From assembly GCF_019139815.1 (NCBI RefSeq), contig NZ_CP077079.1, positions 1,488,001-1,552,000 of the forward strand: DNA of 64,000 nt, read 5' to 3'. This DNA comes from Pseudomonas asgharzadehiana. GTDB lineage: Bacteria; Pseudomonadota; Gammaproteobacteria; Pseudomonadales; Pseudomonadaceae. Both the position numbers and the translations under genes were made by a program. A model generated the notes under the pieces. That model was given only the letters and a program-made list of their open reading frames with translations, had not been told where the DNA came from and ran no database searches. Below, piece by piece: positions 1 to 7,745 of the stretch. Numbering within the stretch: the stretch's first letter is position 1; each line of letters starts with the position of its first letter.

Positions 1-1
1 C

Positions 2-331
2 AAGTCCAGCGCCATGGACGATATTCAGAACGCCGTGCGCAAAGTGCTCGATGGCGATGTGTCCTGGCCGCCGCAGGCGTTCGAAGAAATCAACGTGTCC
101 GACGAAGCCAAGGCTGCCCGTGACGGCCTCGCCAGTTTGACGCCCCAGCAGTTCCGGGTATTGACCATGGTCTGCGAGGGCTTGTTGAACAAGCAGATTG
201 CCTACGAGCTGAGCGTGTCGGAAGCGACCATCAAGGCGCATGTGACAGCAATTTTCCGCAAACTGAATGTGCGGACGCGGACTCAGGCGGCGCTGCTTTT
301 GCAACAACTTGAGTCAATTTCGTCGCAATAA
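2..331 (+). CDS. erdR: LuxR-family response regulator, C-terminal part (ErdR type)
   Basis: The reading frame is open to the left edge, so this is the 3' part of a longer gene. What is visible ends in a LuxR/FixJ helix-turn-helix: LTPQQFRVLTMVCEGLLNKQ, then the recognition-helix region SEATIKAHVTAIFRKLNVRTR. The preceding segment (SAMDDIQNAVRKVLDGD) resembles the linker after a receiver domain, so the missing part should hold the phospho-acceptor Asp. In pseudomonads this tail fits ErdR, a regulator of ethanol and acetate metabolism. The family call is firm; the gene name is a similarity judgement, because the receiver domain and partner genes lie outside the window. Confidence 0.7.
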   Translation, partial: KSSAMDDIQNAVRKVLDGDVSWPPQAFEEINVSDEAKAARDGLASLTPQQFRVLTMVCEGLLNKQIAYELSVSEATIKAHVTAIFRKLNVRTRTQAALLLQQLESISSQ

Positions 332-406
332 AATGTCACGGGTTCACGCTTTTTTGACTTTGCGTGATCTAGCTTCCCCACTTCTTTGGTTCAGTTGCCT
401 ACGTCT

Positions 407-769
407 ATGTCGCCTTTCAAGGGTCAAACCGGTATCAAACGTATCTTCAATGCGGGGGGCTATTCCCTGGATGGCCTGCGCGCGGCCTTCACTGGCGAGG
501 CGGCTTTCCGTCAGTTGGTGCTGCTCAACGTGATCCTGATCCCGCTGAGCTTTTTCCTGAACGTCAGCCGGGTCGAGCGCGCTTTGCTGATTGCGGTATG
601 CCTGTTGGCCCTGATTGTCGAGTTGCTCAACTCGGCGGTGGAAGCGGCCATCGATCGCATCTCTCTGGACCGCCACCCCCTGTCGAAAAACGCCAAGGAC
701 ATGGGCAGCGCCGCGCAATTCGTCGCGCTGACCATGATCACTCTGGTATGGGCAGTGATCCTGGTCTGA
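407..769 (+). CDS. dgkA: Diacylglycerol kinase
   Basis: Small inner-membrane enzyme that phosphorylates diacylglycerol to phosphatidic acid, recycling lipid by-products of envelope glucan and LPS modification. The 120-residue length matches the family (about 120). The signature ELLNSAVEAAIDRIS lies in the middle and three hydrophobic helices follow the usual order, ending in a C-terminal helix (AAQFVALTMITLVWAVILV). ATG at 407 was preferred over an in-frame TTG at 386 because it gives the usual length. It is convergent with finR, the stop codons being 3 bases apart. The link to periplasmic glucan metabolism is general knowledge; opgD and an ndvB-like gene are elsewhere in this window. Confidence 0.93.
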   Translation: MSPFKGQTGIKRIFNAGGYSLDGLRAAFTGEAAFRQLVLLNVILIPLSFFLNVSRVERALLIAVCLLALIVELLNSAVEAAIDRISLDRHPLSKNAKDMGSAAQFVALTMITLVWAVILV

Positions 770-772
770 GCC

Positions 773-1699
773 TCAGGCAATGTTCGGCAGTACGATCTCG
801 TCGCTGCGTTGAACCCCTGCGGTGAAAGCGCGGCACAGCTCCAAAAACTCGCGCATCGCCGAGGTCTGGTACTTCTGCTTGTGCCAGATGAAGTAGAACT
901 GTCGCGCCAGGTCCAGGTCCGGGGTCTCCACCGGCACCAGGCTGCCGCGCCGAAACGCGTCGCGCAGCGCCAGGCGCGAGATGCAGCCAATCCCCAATCC
1001 GGATTCCACGGCGCGCTTGATCGCTTCGGTGTGTTCCAGCTCCAGGCGGATATTCAGTGCGCTGCGGTGATGGCGCATGGCCTGGTCGAAAGTCAGGCGC
1101 GTGCCTGAGCCTTGTTCGCGCAGGATCCACGCTTCATGGGTCAGCTCTTGCATCGTTGCCACGCCGCGTTTGGCCAGGTGATGCTGCGGCGCGCAAAACA
1201 CCACCAACTCATCTTCGACCCAGGTTTGCACTTCGATGTCCGGATGGCTGCAGTCGCCTTCGATTAGACCCAGGTCAATTTCGTAATGCGCAACCTGGTG
1301 CACGATATTGGCAGTGTTTTGCACATGCAGCTTCACTTGGCTTTCCGGGTGCTGCTGCATGAAGCTGCCGATCAACAGCGTCGCCAGGTAATTACCGATG
1401 GTCAAGGTGGCGCCGACTGCCAGGGAGCCGAAGCCGGACTTGCCATTGAGCAAGTCCTCGATCTCCTTGGCCTGGTCCAGCAATGCCACCGCCTGCGGTA
1501 ATAGCTGATGGCCGAGCGCGTTGAGGCTCAGGCGTTTACCGGCACGGTCGAATAATTGGCAGCTGGATTGGCGCTCCAACTCGGTAATCGACGTGCTGGC
1601 CGCAGATTGGGATAAGGCCAGAAGGCCAGCAGCGCGTGAGACGCTTTCCTGCTGGGCGACGGCGACGAAGACTTGCAGTTGACGGAGAGTAAATCGCAT
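773..1699 (-). CDS. finR: LysR-type regulator FinR
   Basis: A 308-residue LysR regulator with an N-terminal winged helix-turn-helix (MRFTLRQLQVFVAVAQQESV, then SAAGLLALSQSAAS-type recognition helix) and a C-terminal substrate-binding fold. It is divergent from fpr with a 124-base gap, which is the arrangement of finR/fpr in Pseudomonas, where FinR activates ferredoxin-NADP reductase under superoxide stress. ATG at 1699 starts the canonical LysR N-terminus; an upstream in-frame extension to 1774 would run through the promoter region and is unlikely. Family is certain from sequence; the name rests on neighbour and family knowledge. Confidence 0.85.
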   Translation of the reverse strand: MRFTLRQLQVFVAVAQQESVSRAAGLLALSQSAASTSITELERQSSCQLFDRAGKRLSLNALGHQLLPQAVALLDQAKEIEDLLNGKSGFGSLAVGATLTIGNYLATLLIGSFMQQHPESQVKLHVQNTANIVHQVAHYEIDLGLIEGDCSHPDIEVQTWVEDELVVFCAPQHHLAKRGVATMQELTHEAWILREQGSGTRLTFDQAMRHHRSALNIRLELEHTEAIKRAVESGLGIGCISRLALRDAFRRGSLVPVETPDLDLARQFYFIWHKQKYQTSAMREFLELCRAFTAGVQRSDEIVLPNIA

Positions 1700-1711
1700 A
1701 TCGATATAACC

Positions 1712-1724
1712 GATAACCCTTATC
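1712..1724. promoter_or_regulatory. Perfect palindrome in the finR-fpr intergenic region
   Basis: GATAACCCTTATC reads as GATAA-N3-TTATC, a perfect inverted repeat. It lies 13 bases upstream of the finR start codon and 13 bases before the -35 element proposed for fpr. Position and symmetry suit a LysR-type activator site, but the binding assignment is inference. Confidence 0.45.
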
Positions 1725-1736
1725 TTAATAATCCAG

Positions 1737-1765
1737 TTAACAGATATTGTCGCCGCCATTAGAAT
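1737..1765 (+). promoter_or_regulatory. Predicted sigma-70 promoter of fpr
   Basis: TTAACA at 1737-1742 and TAGAAT at 1760-1765 are separated by 17 bases, a good match to the -35/-10 consensus. This predicts a leader of about 50 bases before the fpr ATG at 1824. Confidence 0.55.
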
Positions 1766-1823
1766 GCTGTGCAATTGCGCGCTTCATCTCTGGCGCAGAC
1801 CCACTTCCAGGAGTCCCCCGTAC

Positions 1824-2603
1824 ATGAGCAACATGAACCACGAGCGTGTCCTCAGTGTTCATCACTGGAACGACACTCTGTTCAGCTTCAAGTGCACCCG
1901 TGATCCGGGCCTGCGCTTCGAGAACGGTCAGTTCGTGATGATCGGCCTGCAACAGCCCAACGGCCGCCCGCTCATGCGTGCTTACTCCATTGCCAGCCCG
2001 AACTGGGAAGAACATCTGGAGTTCTTCAGCATCAAGGTGCCGGATGGCCCGCTGACTTCCCAATTGCAGCACTTGAAGGAAGGCGACGAGATCATCATCA
2101 GCAAAAAGCCGACAGGCACCCTGGTGCTTGACGATTTGAAGCCGGGCAAACACCTGTACTTGCTCAGCACGGGTACCGGTTTGGCGCCGTTCATGAGCGT
2201 GATCCAGGACCCAGAGACCTACGAACGCTTCGAAAAAGTGATCCTGTGCCACGGCGTGCGTTACGTCAACGAAGTCGCCTACCGCGAATTCATTACCGAG
2301 CACCTGCCGCAGAACGAATTCTTCGGCGAGGCCCTGCGTGACAAGCTGATCTACTACCCGACCGTGACCCGCGAGCCCTTCGAGAACGAAGGCCGCCTGA
2401 CCGACCTGATGCGCAGCGGCAAACTGTTCCGCGACATCGGCCTGCCGCCGATCAACCCCGAGGACGACCGCGCCATGCTGTGTGGCAGCCCAAGCATGTT
2501 GGATGAGACCAGCGAAGTGCTGAACAGCTTCGGCCTGAAAGTTTCGCCACGGATGCGTGAGCCGGGTGACTACTTGATCGAGCGTGCATTCGTCGAGAAG
2601 TAA
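1824..2603 (+). CDS. fpr: Ferredoxin--NADP+ reductase
   Basis: A 259-residue FAD enzyme moving electrons between NADPH and ferredoxin or flavodoxin in the cytoplasm, important for Fe-S repair under oxidative stress. The FAD-binding motif is RAYSIASPNWEE (near residues 51-62), followed by the NADP-binding region STGTGLAPFMS and the nucleotide contact AMLCGSPSML. The C-terminus ends in FVEK, as in the bacterial subclass. ATG at 1824 has an AGGAG ribosome-binding site at 1809-1813. The divergent LysR gene supports identification as the FinR-controlled fpr. Confidence 0.96.
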   Translation: MSNMNHERVLSVHHWNDTLFSFKCTRDPGLRFENGQFVMIGLQQPNGRPLMRAYSIASPNWEEHLEFFSIKVPDGPLTSQLQHLKEGDEIIISKKPTGTLVLDDLKPGKHLYLLSTGTGLAPFMSVIQDPETYERFEKVILCHGVRYVNEVAYREFITEHLPQNEFFGEALRDKLIYYPTVTREPFENEGRLTDLMRSGKLFRDIGLPPINPEDDRAMLCGSPSMLDETSEVLNSFGLKVSPRMREPGDYLIERAFVEK

Positions 2604-2640
2604 AACAGTCAGGCCATGTGCTGACTTCGCAACACAGTAG

Positions 2641-2680
2641 AACCCAATGTGGGAGGGGCTTGCCCCTTCCACATTGGGTT
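2641..2680. repeat. REP-type palindrome after fpr
   Basis: A near-perfect inverted repeat over 40 bases (AACCCAATGTGGGAGGGG ... CCCCTTCCACATTGGGTT). It has the GTGGGAGGGG core shared with other copies in this window, and lies between the convergent fpr and trmO, where it could also act as a transcription stop. Confidence 0.8.
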
Positions 2681-2686
2681 TCCGGT

Positions 2687-3382
2687 TTATCCAGCAGGCA
2701 CCACTTCCAATACACAAATGACGCCAGCTTCAGGGTAGTGCCACCGCACATCCACATCCCAGAACTGCGCTCCGTATTCGCGCTCAGGCCCAGGCGTTTG
2801 ATACGCCGGCCGTGGATCTTGCGCCAAACACTGATCAATCAACTCCACCAACGGTTCACCAAGGCGCTGCGCATGGCCTTGTGCCTGCTGCAGCGCTGTC
2901 TTCAGCCACTGCACCGCAATCAACGCCGGCGCACCACTGGCGATGCCATTGGTGGCCGTGTCGACAATATCGGCATACGGCACATACGGCTTGATATCCA
3001 AAACCGGTGTGCCATCGAGCAAATCGATCCCGGAAATCCATAGCCGGCCCGCTTCCACCTTGTCCAGCTTGACCACCGACTGGCCGATGCCGTTGGGCCG
3101 ATGGGTCGCACGGGTGGCAAATACGCCCATGGACGTGTTGCCGCCCAGGCGAGGCGGGCGCACTTTGAGGCGTGGTGTGTCTTCCAGGGCCTGGTGGAAC
3201 AGGAACAGCAGCCACACATGGCTGACCTGCTCCAAGCCCTGCACCGCCTCACCACCGTCGAACGGCGCCACCAACTCCAGCACGCCCCGGGCTGCAGGCG
3301 CCAGTTGCGGTTGGCGCGGGATGGCGAACTTCTCCTTGAAGCAGGAGCGAACGAAGCCGACGGGCGAGACTTGATAGCTCAT
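2687..3382 (-). CDS. trmO: tRNA m6t6A37 methyltransferase TrmO
   Basis: A 231-residue TsaA/TrmO-family protein that N6-methylates the threonylcarbamoyl-A37 of certain tRNAs using SAM. The N-terminus (YQVSPVGFVRSCFKEKFAIP) and the block GVFATRATHRPNGIGQSVV are the family's hallmark, followed by the conserved GIDLLDGTPVLDIKPYVPY. It is 3 bases downstream of the yehS-like gene and probably co-transcribed with it. tsaB, needed to make the t6A substrate modification, is also in this window at 44.3 kb. Confidence 0.92.
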   Translation of the reverse strand: MSYQVSPVGFVRSCFKEKFAIPRQPQLAPAARGVLELVAPFDGGEAVQGLEQVSHVWLLFLFHQALEDTPRLKVRPPRLGGNTSMGVFATRATHRPNGIGQSVVKLDKVEAGRLWISGIDLLDGTPVLDIKPYVPYADIVDTATNGIASGAPALIAVQWLKTALQQAQGHAQRLGEPLVELIDQCLAQDPRPAYQTPGPEREYGAQFWDVDVRWHYPEAGVICVLEVVPAG

Positions 3383-3385
3383 GGT

Positions 3386-3847
3386 TTACGCACGAACCCG
3401 CAGGGTCAGCCCCTTGAGGAAGTTGCGCAGCAACTGGTCACCACAGGTGCGGTAGTTGGTGTGGCCGAACTTGCGAAACAGCGCGCTCAGTTCCGGCTTG
3501 GACACCGGGAATTCGGCGGCCTTGAGGATGGCATGCATGTCGTCTTCCTTGAGTTCGAAGGCCACGCGCAGCTTCTTGAGGATGATGTTGTTGGTCACCG
3601 GCGTTTCGATCGGCTGCGGTGGACGGCTTTCGTCCTTGCCGCGCTTGAAGATCACCAGGCCGTCCAGAAAGTGGGCCATGACGTCGTCCGGGCAGAACAC
3701 AAAGCCTTCTTCTTCGTCTTTCTTGAGGTAGGTCAGCAGGTCGTCCTTGGTCACGTCCATGCCGCCGAGCTTGATGATCTCGACCATCTTGTTGTCGCTG
3801 ATGTCGAGCATGTAGCGCACGCTGCGCAGTACGTCGTTGTGAATCAT
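3386..3847 (-). CDS. DUF1456 (YehS-like) protein
   Basis: A 153-residue protein with two copies of the DUF1456 unit, each a short helical domain: NDVLRSVRYMLDISDNKMVE... and NNIILKKLRVAFELKEDDMH.... The start MIHNDVLRSVRYMLD resembles E. coli YehS. ATG at 3847 is preferred over a TTG nine bases upstream because AGGA sits just ahead of it. The molecular role is not known. Tight linkage with trmO and the neighbouring pseudouridine synthase homologue hints at an RNA-related setting, which is only inference. Confidence 0.85.
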   Translation of the reverse strand: MIHNDVLRSVRYMLDISDNKMVEIIKLGGMDVTKDDLLTYLKKDEEEGFVFCPDDVMAHFLDGLVIFKRGKDESRPPQPIETPVTNNIILKKLRVAFELKEDDMHAILKAAEFPVSKPELSALFRKFGHTNYRTCGDQLLRNFLKGLTLRVRA

Positions 3848-3914
3848 GGTGGGCAATCCTGGTATTCAACTGAGGGCACCGCCTATCGGGCGGTACCGAG
3901 AAAAGGGGAGCGGC

Positions 3915-4625
3915 TTAGAACTTCTCTTTGCCGGACAGGTAACGCCATTGACCGACCGGCACCTTGCCGATGGACACGCCGCCGATGCGGATGCGGCGAA
4001 TGGCCACAACCTTCAGGCCAACGGCTTCGCAGAACAACGCGATCACGCCGGGCTGTGGGTTTTTCATCGCAAAGCGCAGGCGGTTTTCGTTCTGCCAGCT
4101 GGCTTTGACCGCTGGCAGCTCTTTGCCTTTGTAGGTCAGGCCGTGGTTGAGGCGGTTGAGCCCGTGGGCAACCATGTCGCCCTCGACCTCCACCACGTAT
4201 TCCTGCTCGATCTTGGCTGCATCGGCGGTCAACTTGCGCAGAATTTTCCAGTCCTGGGTAAAGACCAGCAGGCCGCTGGCCTTGGCCTGCAGGTCGGCGC
4301 TGGCGGTCAGGCGCAGGAAGTGGCCCTTGAGCGGGCGCTTGCTGAAGCGGTGTTCTTCGGACAGGGTGTCGGCGCTGATCGAGGCCATGGCCGTCTCGGC
4401 ATCCACGCCGGCAGGGGCGTGAAGCAGGATGGTCACCGGCTCCGGCGCGGTGGCCTTGGCCTCGGGGTCGAGTTCGACCTTCTCGGTGGTGACCTTGAAC
4501 TGCGGCTCGTCGATCACTTCGCCGTCCACCGAGACCCAGCCGCCTTCGATAAACAGCTCAGCCTCCCGACGGGAGCAACCGACCAGTTCGATAAGGCGTT
4601 TGGAGAGGCGTATGGGGTCAGTCAT
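3915..4625 (-). CDS. RsuA/RluF-type pseudouridine synthase homologue, active site degenerate
   Basis: A 236-residue protein with an N-terminal S4 RNA-binding domain (IRLSKRLIELVGCSRREAELFI, residues 5-26) and a C-terminal RsuA/RluF-like fold. In active enzymes the catalytic motif is G-R-L-D-x-D-[ST]-x-G-L; here the matching stretch is ADLQAKASGLLVFTQD (residues 110-125), putting Gln113 where the catalytic Asp should be. The later basic motif (usually RQIRRM) reads PGVIALFCEAVG. Both catalytic and RNA-contact signatures are therefore lost while the frame and S4 domain stay intact. It may be an RNA-binding pseudoenzyme rather than a synthase. It lies upstream of yehS-trmO on the same strand. 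Confidence 0.82.
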   Translation of the reverse strand: MTDPIRLSKRLIELVGCSRREAELFIEGGWVSVDGEVIDEPQFKVTTEKVELDPEAKATAPEPVTILLHAPAGVDAETAMASISADTLSEEHRFSKRPLKGHFLRLTASADLQAKASGLLVFTQDWKILRKLTADAAKIEQEYVVEVEGDMVAHGLNRLNHGLTYKGKELPAVKASWQNENRLRFAMKNPQPGVIALFCEAVGLKVVAIRRIRIGGVSIGKVPVGQWRYLSGKEKF

Positions 4626-4743
4626 GACAAGGGCCGTAACAAAAGGGGGCGGCTATTGTACCTGCCTGGCGCCGGTTAATCCCGGCCCCATTTCAGCGCG
4701 GTGCTCTATTGATCAAACGCAATTCAAAATGGCGCGGTGTGGG

Positions 4744-5214
4744 TCAGCCACGGCATCGTTGCTGCTGCTGGCGCAAACGCAGATGCAGCAACGGATAAGG
4801 CTGGCCCAGGCCGTCATGCGCCGAACGACCGATTACTTCGAACCCAAACTTTAAATAAAACCCCAGGGCCTGGGGGTTCTGTTCGTTGACGTCCAGTTCC
4901 TCGGCGTTCATATGCTCAACCGCATACCCCAGCAGTTGCCGGCCGAGGCCCTGGCCACGGTGCTGTGGGTCGATAAACAGCATCTCCACTTTGCCCGCTG
5001 CTACGCCGGCAAACCCGGTGATGCGCTGGCGCGAGTCCTTGGTGCAGATCAGCATCACGGCGTCGAGGTAGCGGGTCAGCACCAACTCTTTGAGCAACAC
5101 GATGTAACTGTCCGGCAAGAAATCGTGGGTGGCCCGCACCGAAGCCTCCCAGATCCGCGCCAATGCTGGGTAGTCACTGGTTTTAGGTGTGTGGATAACC
5201 GAATGCTGACGCAT
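4744..5214 (-). CDS. GNAT acetyltransferase (YjaB-like)
   Basis: A 156-residue Gcn5-related N-acetyltransferase. The acetyl-CoA pyrophosphate loop is visible as DPQHRGQGLGRQLL, and motif B as NEQNPQALGFYLKFGFEVIGRS. The opening RIWEASVRATHDFLPD and the late block DGLGQPYPLLHL resemble E. coli YjaB. The acceptor substrate cannot be told from sequence. It stands alone on the minus strand between the pseudouridine synthase homologue and rimO. Confidence 0.85.
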   Translation of the reverse strand: MRQHSVIHTPKTSDYPALARIWEASVRATHDFLPDSYIVLLKELVLTRYLDAVMLICTKDSRQRITGFAGVAAGKVEMLFIDPQHRGQGLGRQLLGYAVEHMNAEELDVNEQNPQALGFYLKFGFEVIGRSAHDGLGQPYPLLHLRLRQQQQRCRG

Positions 5215-5264
5215 GCCCGCTGCCCCTCGCTGTGAACGGTGCTGATGGGCGAAACAATAGACCT

Positions 5265-5304
5265 AAAAAAGCCCTGCATCTTGTCCAGAAGCAGGGCTTT
5301 TTTA
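5265..5304. terminator. Bidirectional intrinsic terminator after rimO
   Basis: AAAAAAGCCCTGC and GCAGGGCTTTTTT form a strong stem with a T-run on each strand. It ends rimO transcription on the minus strand and would stop any rightward readthrough. Confidence 0.88.
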
Positions 5305-5315
5305 TTCTTTACCGA

Positions 5316-6656
5316 TCAGGCGCGTTTTTCCGCCCACAAGTCGTACTCGTCGGCATCGGTCACCGTGCACCACACCTTGTCGCCCGGCTTCAAGCCGCTG
5401 GCGTCGTCGATAAACACGTTACCGTCGATTTCCGGCGCGTCGAAGAAGCAGCGGCCAACGGCACCTTGCTCGTCGACTTCGTCGATCAATACTTCGATTT
5501 CCTTACCGATGCGCAGTTGCAGGCGCGCCGAGCTGATCGCCTGTTGGTGCGCCATGAAGCGTTCCCACCGGTCTTGCTTGACGTCGTCCGGCACCACGGC
5601 CAGGTCCAGCAGGTTGGCGGGGGCGCCTTCCACTGGCGAATACTGGAAGCAGCCGACGCGGTCCAACTGGGCCTCGGTCAGCCAGTCCAGCAGGTACTGG
5701 AAGTCTTCTTCGGTTTCGCCGGGGAAGCCGACGATGAAGGTGGAGCGGATGATCAGCTCAGGGCAGATCTGGCGCCAGTTCTTGATGCGCGCCAGGGTCT
5801 TGTCTTCGAAGGCCGGGCGTTTCATGGCCTTGAGCACTTTCGGGCTGGCGTGCTGGAACGGAATGTCCAGGTACGGCAGGATCTTGCCAGCGGCCATCAG
5901 CGGAATCAGCTCATCGACGTGCGGGTACGGGTAAACGTAATGCAGGCGCACCCACACGCCCAGGCTGCTGAGGGCTTCGCACAGTTCGGTCATGCGGGTC
6001 TTCACCGGCGCGCCGTTCCAGAAACCGGTGCGGTATTTCACGTCGACGCCGTAGGCGCTGGTGTCTTGGGAGATCACCAACAGCTCTTTGACGCCGGATT
6101 TGACCAGGCGCTGGGCCTCGTCCAGCACATCGCCCACCGGGCGGCTGACCAGTTTGCCGCGCATCGACGGGATGATGCAGAAACTGCAGCTGTGGTTGCA
6201 GCCTTCGGAAATCTTCAGGTACGCGTAGTGGCGTGGCGTCAGCTTGATGCCTTGCGGCGGCACCAGGTCGATCAGCGGGTTGTGGTCCTGGCGCGGCGGC
6301 ACCACGTCGTGCACGGCGTTGACCACCTGCTCGTACTGCTGCGGGCCGGTCACCGCCAGCACGCTGGGGTGCACGTTGCGGATATTGCCTTCTTCCACGC
6401 CCATGCAGCCGGTCACGATGACCTTGCCGTTTTCCTTGATCGCTTCGCCGATCACTTCCAGCGACTCAGCCTTGGCCGAGTCGATGAAACCGCAGGTGTT
6501 GACCACCACCACATCGGCGTCCTGGTAAGTGGACACGACGTCATAGCCTTCCATACGCAGTTGCGTAAGGATGCGCTCGGAGTCGACGAGCGCCTTCGGG
6601 CAACCCAGGGAAACAAAGCCAACCTTGGGGTTGGCTTTTGCGATGGTGGTGGACAT
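5316..6656 (-). CDS. rimO: Ribosomal protein S12 methylthiotransferase RimO
   Basis: A 446-residue radical-SAM enzyme that adds a methylthio group to the conserved Asp of ribosomal protein S12. The order is an N-terminal UPF0004 domain ([38 protein letters not shown]; three Cys for one Fe-S cluster), the radical-SAM motif CNHSCSFC followed by [12 protein letters not shown], and a C-terminal TRAM domain. The start at 6656 gives the usual N-terminus ([14 protein letters not shown]). The kup gene is the next core gene to the right; a toxin-antitoxin cassette lies between them. Confidence 0.97.
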   Translation of the reverse strand: MSTTIAKANPKVGFVSLGCPKALVDSERILTQLRMEGYDVVSTYQDADVVVVNTCGFIDSAKAESLEVIGEAIKENGKVIVTGCMGVEEGNIRNVHPSVLAVTGPQQYEQVVNAVHDVVPPRQDHNPLIDLVPPQGIKLTPRHYAYLKISEGCNHSCSFCIIPSMRGKLVSRPVGDVLDEAQRLVKSGVKELLVISQDTSAYGVDVKYRTGFWNGAPVKTRMTELCEALSSLGVWVRLHYVYPYPHVDELIPLMAAGKILPYLDIPFQHASPKVLKAMKRPAFEDKTLARIKNWRQICPELIIRSTFIVGFPGETEEDFQYLLDWLTEAQLDRVGCFQYSPVEGAPANLLDLAVVPDDVKQDRWERFMAHQQAISSARLQLRIGKEIEVLIDEVDEQGAVGRCFFDAPEIDGNVFIDDASGLKPGDKVWCTVTDADEYDLWAEKRA

Positions 6657-6781
6657 GTCTAACCTCGGTATTGAATGACGCCGCCGGTCGTGCACGACGA
6701 GGCAACGGACGGGCGCTTGGCGCGCCTCTGATCAAAAAGTGCGCAATTCTAGCGACGGGCAAAGCAATTGACCAGCTTTAT

Positions 6782-6808
6782 GCAGGGAAATGCGACGAGT
6801 GCTGCGCT
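6782..6808. repeat. 27-bp direct repeat, left copy
   Basis: Starts GCAGGGAAATGCGACG and ends GTGCTGCGCT. It is identical over all 27 bases to 7746-7772, 964 bases away; the sequences diverge immediately on both sides. Confidence 0.9.
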
Positions 6809-6839
6809 GGGTAATTCGCAGTGCGGCTACTTACGCTTT

Positions 6840-7175
6840 TTAAGCGTGAACATCTTGCTCTGTACGGTGAGATACGACTTTGGACATCCCCACGCCCAAC
6901 GCCTGAAGCACTTTGAGCAGGGTGGAGAGCTTCGGGTCGCCGCCGACTGCAATGGACCGGTACAGATTTGCCCGATTGAGTCCCGTGTTCTGGGACAGGT
7001 TGAGCATCCCTCCACGCGCTTCCACCACTCGACGGACAGCGACAAGAAAGGCGTCCTCACCACCCGCTTCATCGATTTCTTCAAGTGCGGCGGATAGATA
7101 CTCCAGAGCGAAGGCTTTGTTGTCTCGGAGCATTTCAAGGACGCTGTCTTCATGAGAGCGAGTACGAATAGTCAT
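6840..7175 (-). CDS. HigA-like antitoxin of a type II toxin-antitoxin pair
   Basis: A 111-residue protein of the 'addiction module antidote' type. The N-terminal part contains NKAFALEYLSAALEE, and a helix-turn-helix follows (MLNLSQNTGLNRANLYRSIA, near residues 57-76, then GDPKLSTLLKVLQALGVGM). Such antitoxins bind the toxin and repress their own promoter. It follows the toxin gene on the minus strand with a 4-base ATGA overlap, the toxin-first order typical of higBA-like modules. A small palindrome over its stop codon (CGCTTTTTAAGCG) may end transcription. Confidence 0.85.
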   Translation of the reverse strand: MTIRTRSHEDSVLEMLRDNKAFALEYLSAALEEIDEAGGEDAFLVAVRRVVEARGGMLNLSQNTGLNRANLYRSIAVGGDPKLSTLLKVLQALGVGMSKVVSHRTEQDVHA

Positions 7176-7495
7176 TTTTGCTGCACCTTATAGGATTTCC
7201 AGAGAGCCTTGGCTTGCTCGATGTCGTTCTGCTGCCTGGCCTTTGAGCCACCGCCCAACAGGAAAACAATTTTTCGGTCCTGGAGTGCGTAATACACGCG
7301 AAACCCAGGGCCAAAGTCGAGCTTCATTTCAAAGACCCCATCACCCACCGGCTCGGTTATTCCGAAGTAACCAAGTGACGCTCGGTCCACTCGGGTGGTG
7401 ATTCTTGCTTTAGAACGATTGTCTTGAACGGTGTCTAGCCAGGCTTGGTAGATATCCACGCCATTGGCGGACAGCACGTGTTTCACTTCGTACAT
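7172..7495 (-). CDS. RelE/HigB-superfamily toxin (Gp49-like)
   Basis: A 107-residue protein of the phage-derived Gp49/HigB-like family, small basic ribosome-dependent mRNA interferases related to RelE and ParE. The conserved core is visible: ARITTRVDRASLGYFGITEPVGDGVFEMKLDFGPGFRVYY, followed by the strand KIVFLLGGGSKARQQNDIEQA. It is transcribed first in the pair. Family assignment is from sequence; toxicity and target are inferred from family knowledge. The codon use and GC differ from flanking core genes, which suggests acquisition. Confidence 0.86.
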   Translation of the reverse strand: MYEVKHVLSANGVDIYQAWLDTVQDNRSKARITTRVDRASLGYFGITEPVGDGVFEMKLDFGPGFRVYYALQDRKIVFLLGGGSKARQQNDIEQAKALWKSYKVQQK

Positions 7496-7536
7496 AAGGA
7501 ATGTACCTTGAAAGAGACATGTCGATGATTGAGTTT

Positions 7537-7710
7537 CTATATCGACTGCGATCGCCGTGCGCGGGCACGTTTGATAGAGCGAACCAAGCCGGCCAAGGAT
7601 TTCTTAATCGCATCGTTAAGGTAGGCACCGCCGAGTCGCGCCAAAATATACGGTCGGTGGTAAGTGTGATCAATGCAGGCAAAAAGGCTCCAAAAGGCTG
7701 TGTCAGTCAT
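7537..7710 (-). CDS. Small basic hypothetical protein beside the toxin gene
   Basis: A 57-codon frame (starts MTDTAFWSLFACIDHTYHRP, ends KRARARRSQSI) just upstream of the toxin on the same strand, with a 41-base gap. It has a sensible composition: an aromatic/hydrophobic first half, then LNDAIKKSLAGLVRSIKRAR, a likely amphipathic basic helix. A weak AGG lies before the ATG. I recognise no family. It could be a third module component, a passenger, or a remnant of a longer gene. Confidence 0.4.
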   Translation of the reverse strand: MTDTAFWSLFACIDHTYHRPYILARLGGAYLNDAIKKSLAGLVRSIKRARARRSQSI

Positions 7711-7745
7711 AACTGATCGCCTAAAGCAGCCTCTAAAGCACTTGA

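Noticed and set aside
3878..3894. Hairpin ACCGCC...GGCGGT between the yehS-like gene and the pseudouridine synthase homologue
   Set aside because: The stem is short and no T-run follows on either strand, so calling it a terminator is not justified.
5232..6662. Long rightward open frame opposite rimO
   Set aside because: GC-rich third positions leave open antisense frames opposite most genes here (also opposite opgD, ppc and plsB). Their His/Arg/Ala-rich, low-complexity translations match no family, and the sense genes are certain.
7501..7716. 71-codon plus-strand frame over the toxin-antitoxin cassette's right part
   Set aside because: It has no convincing ribosome-binding site and overlaps the better-looking minus-strand 57-codon ORF.
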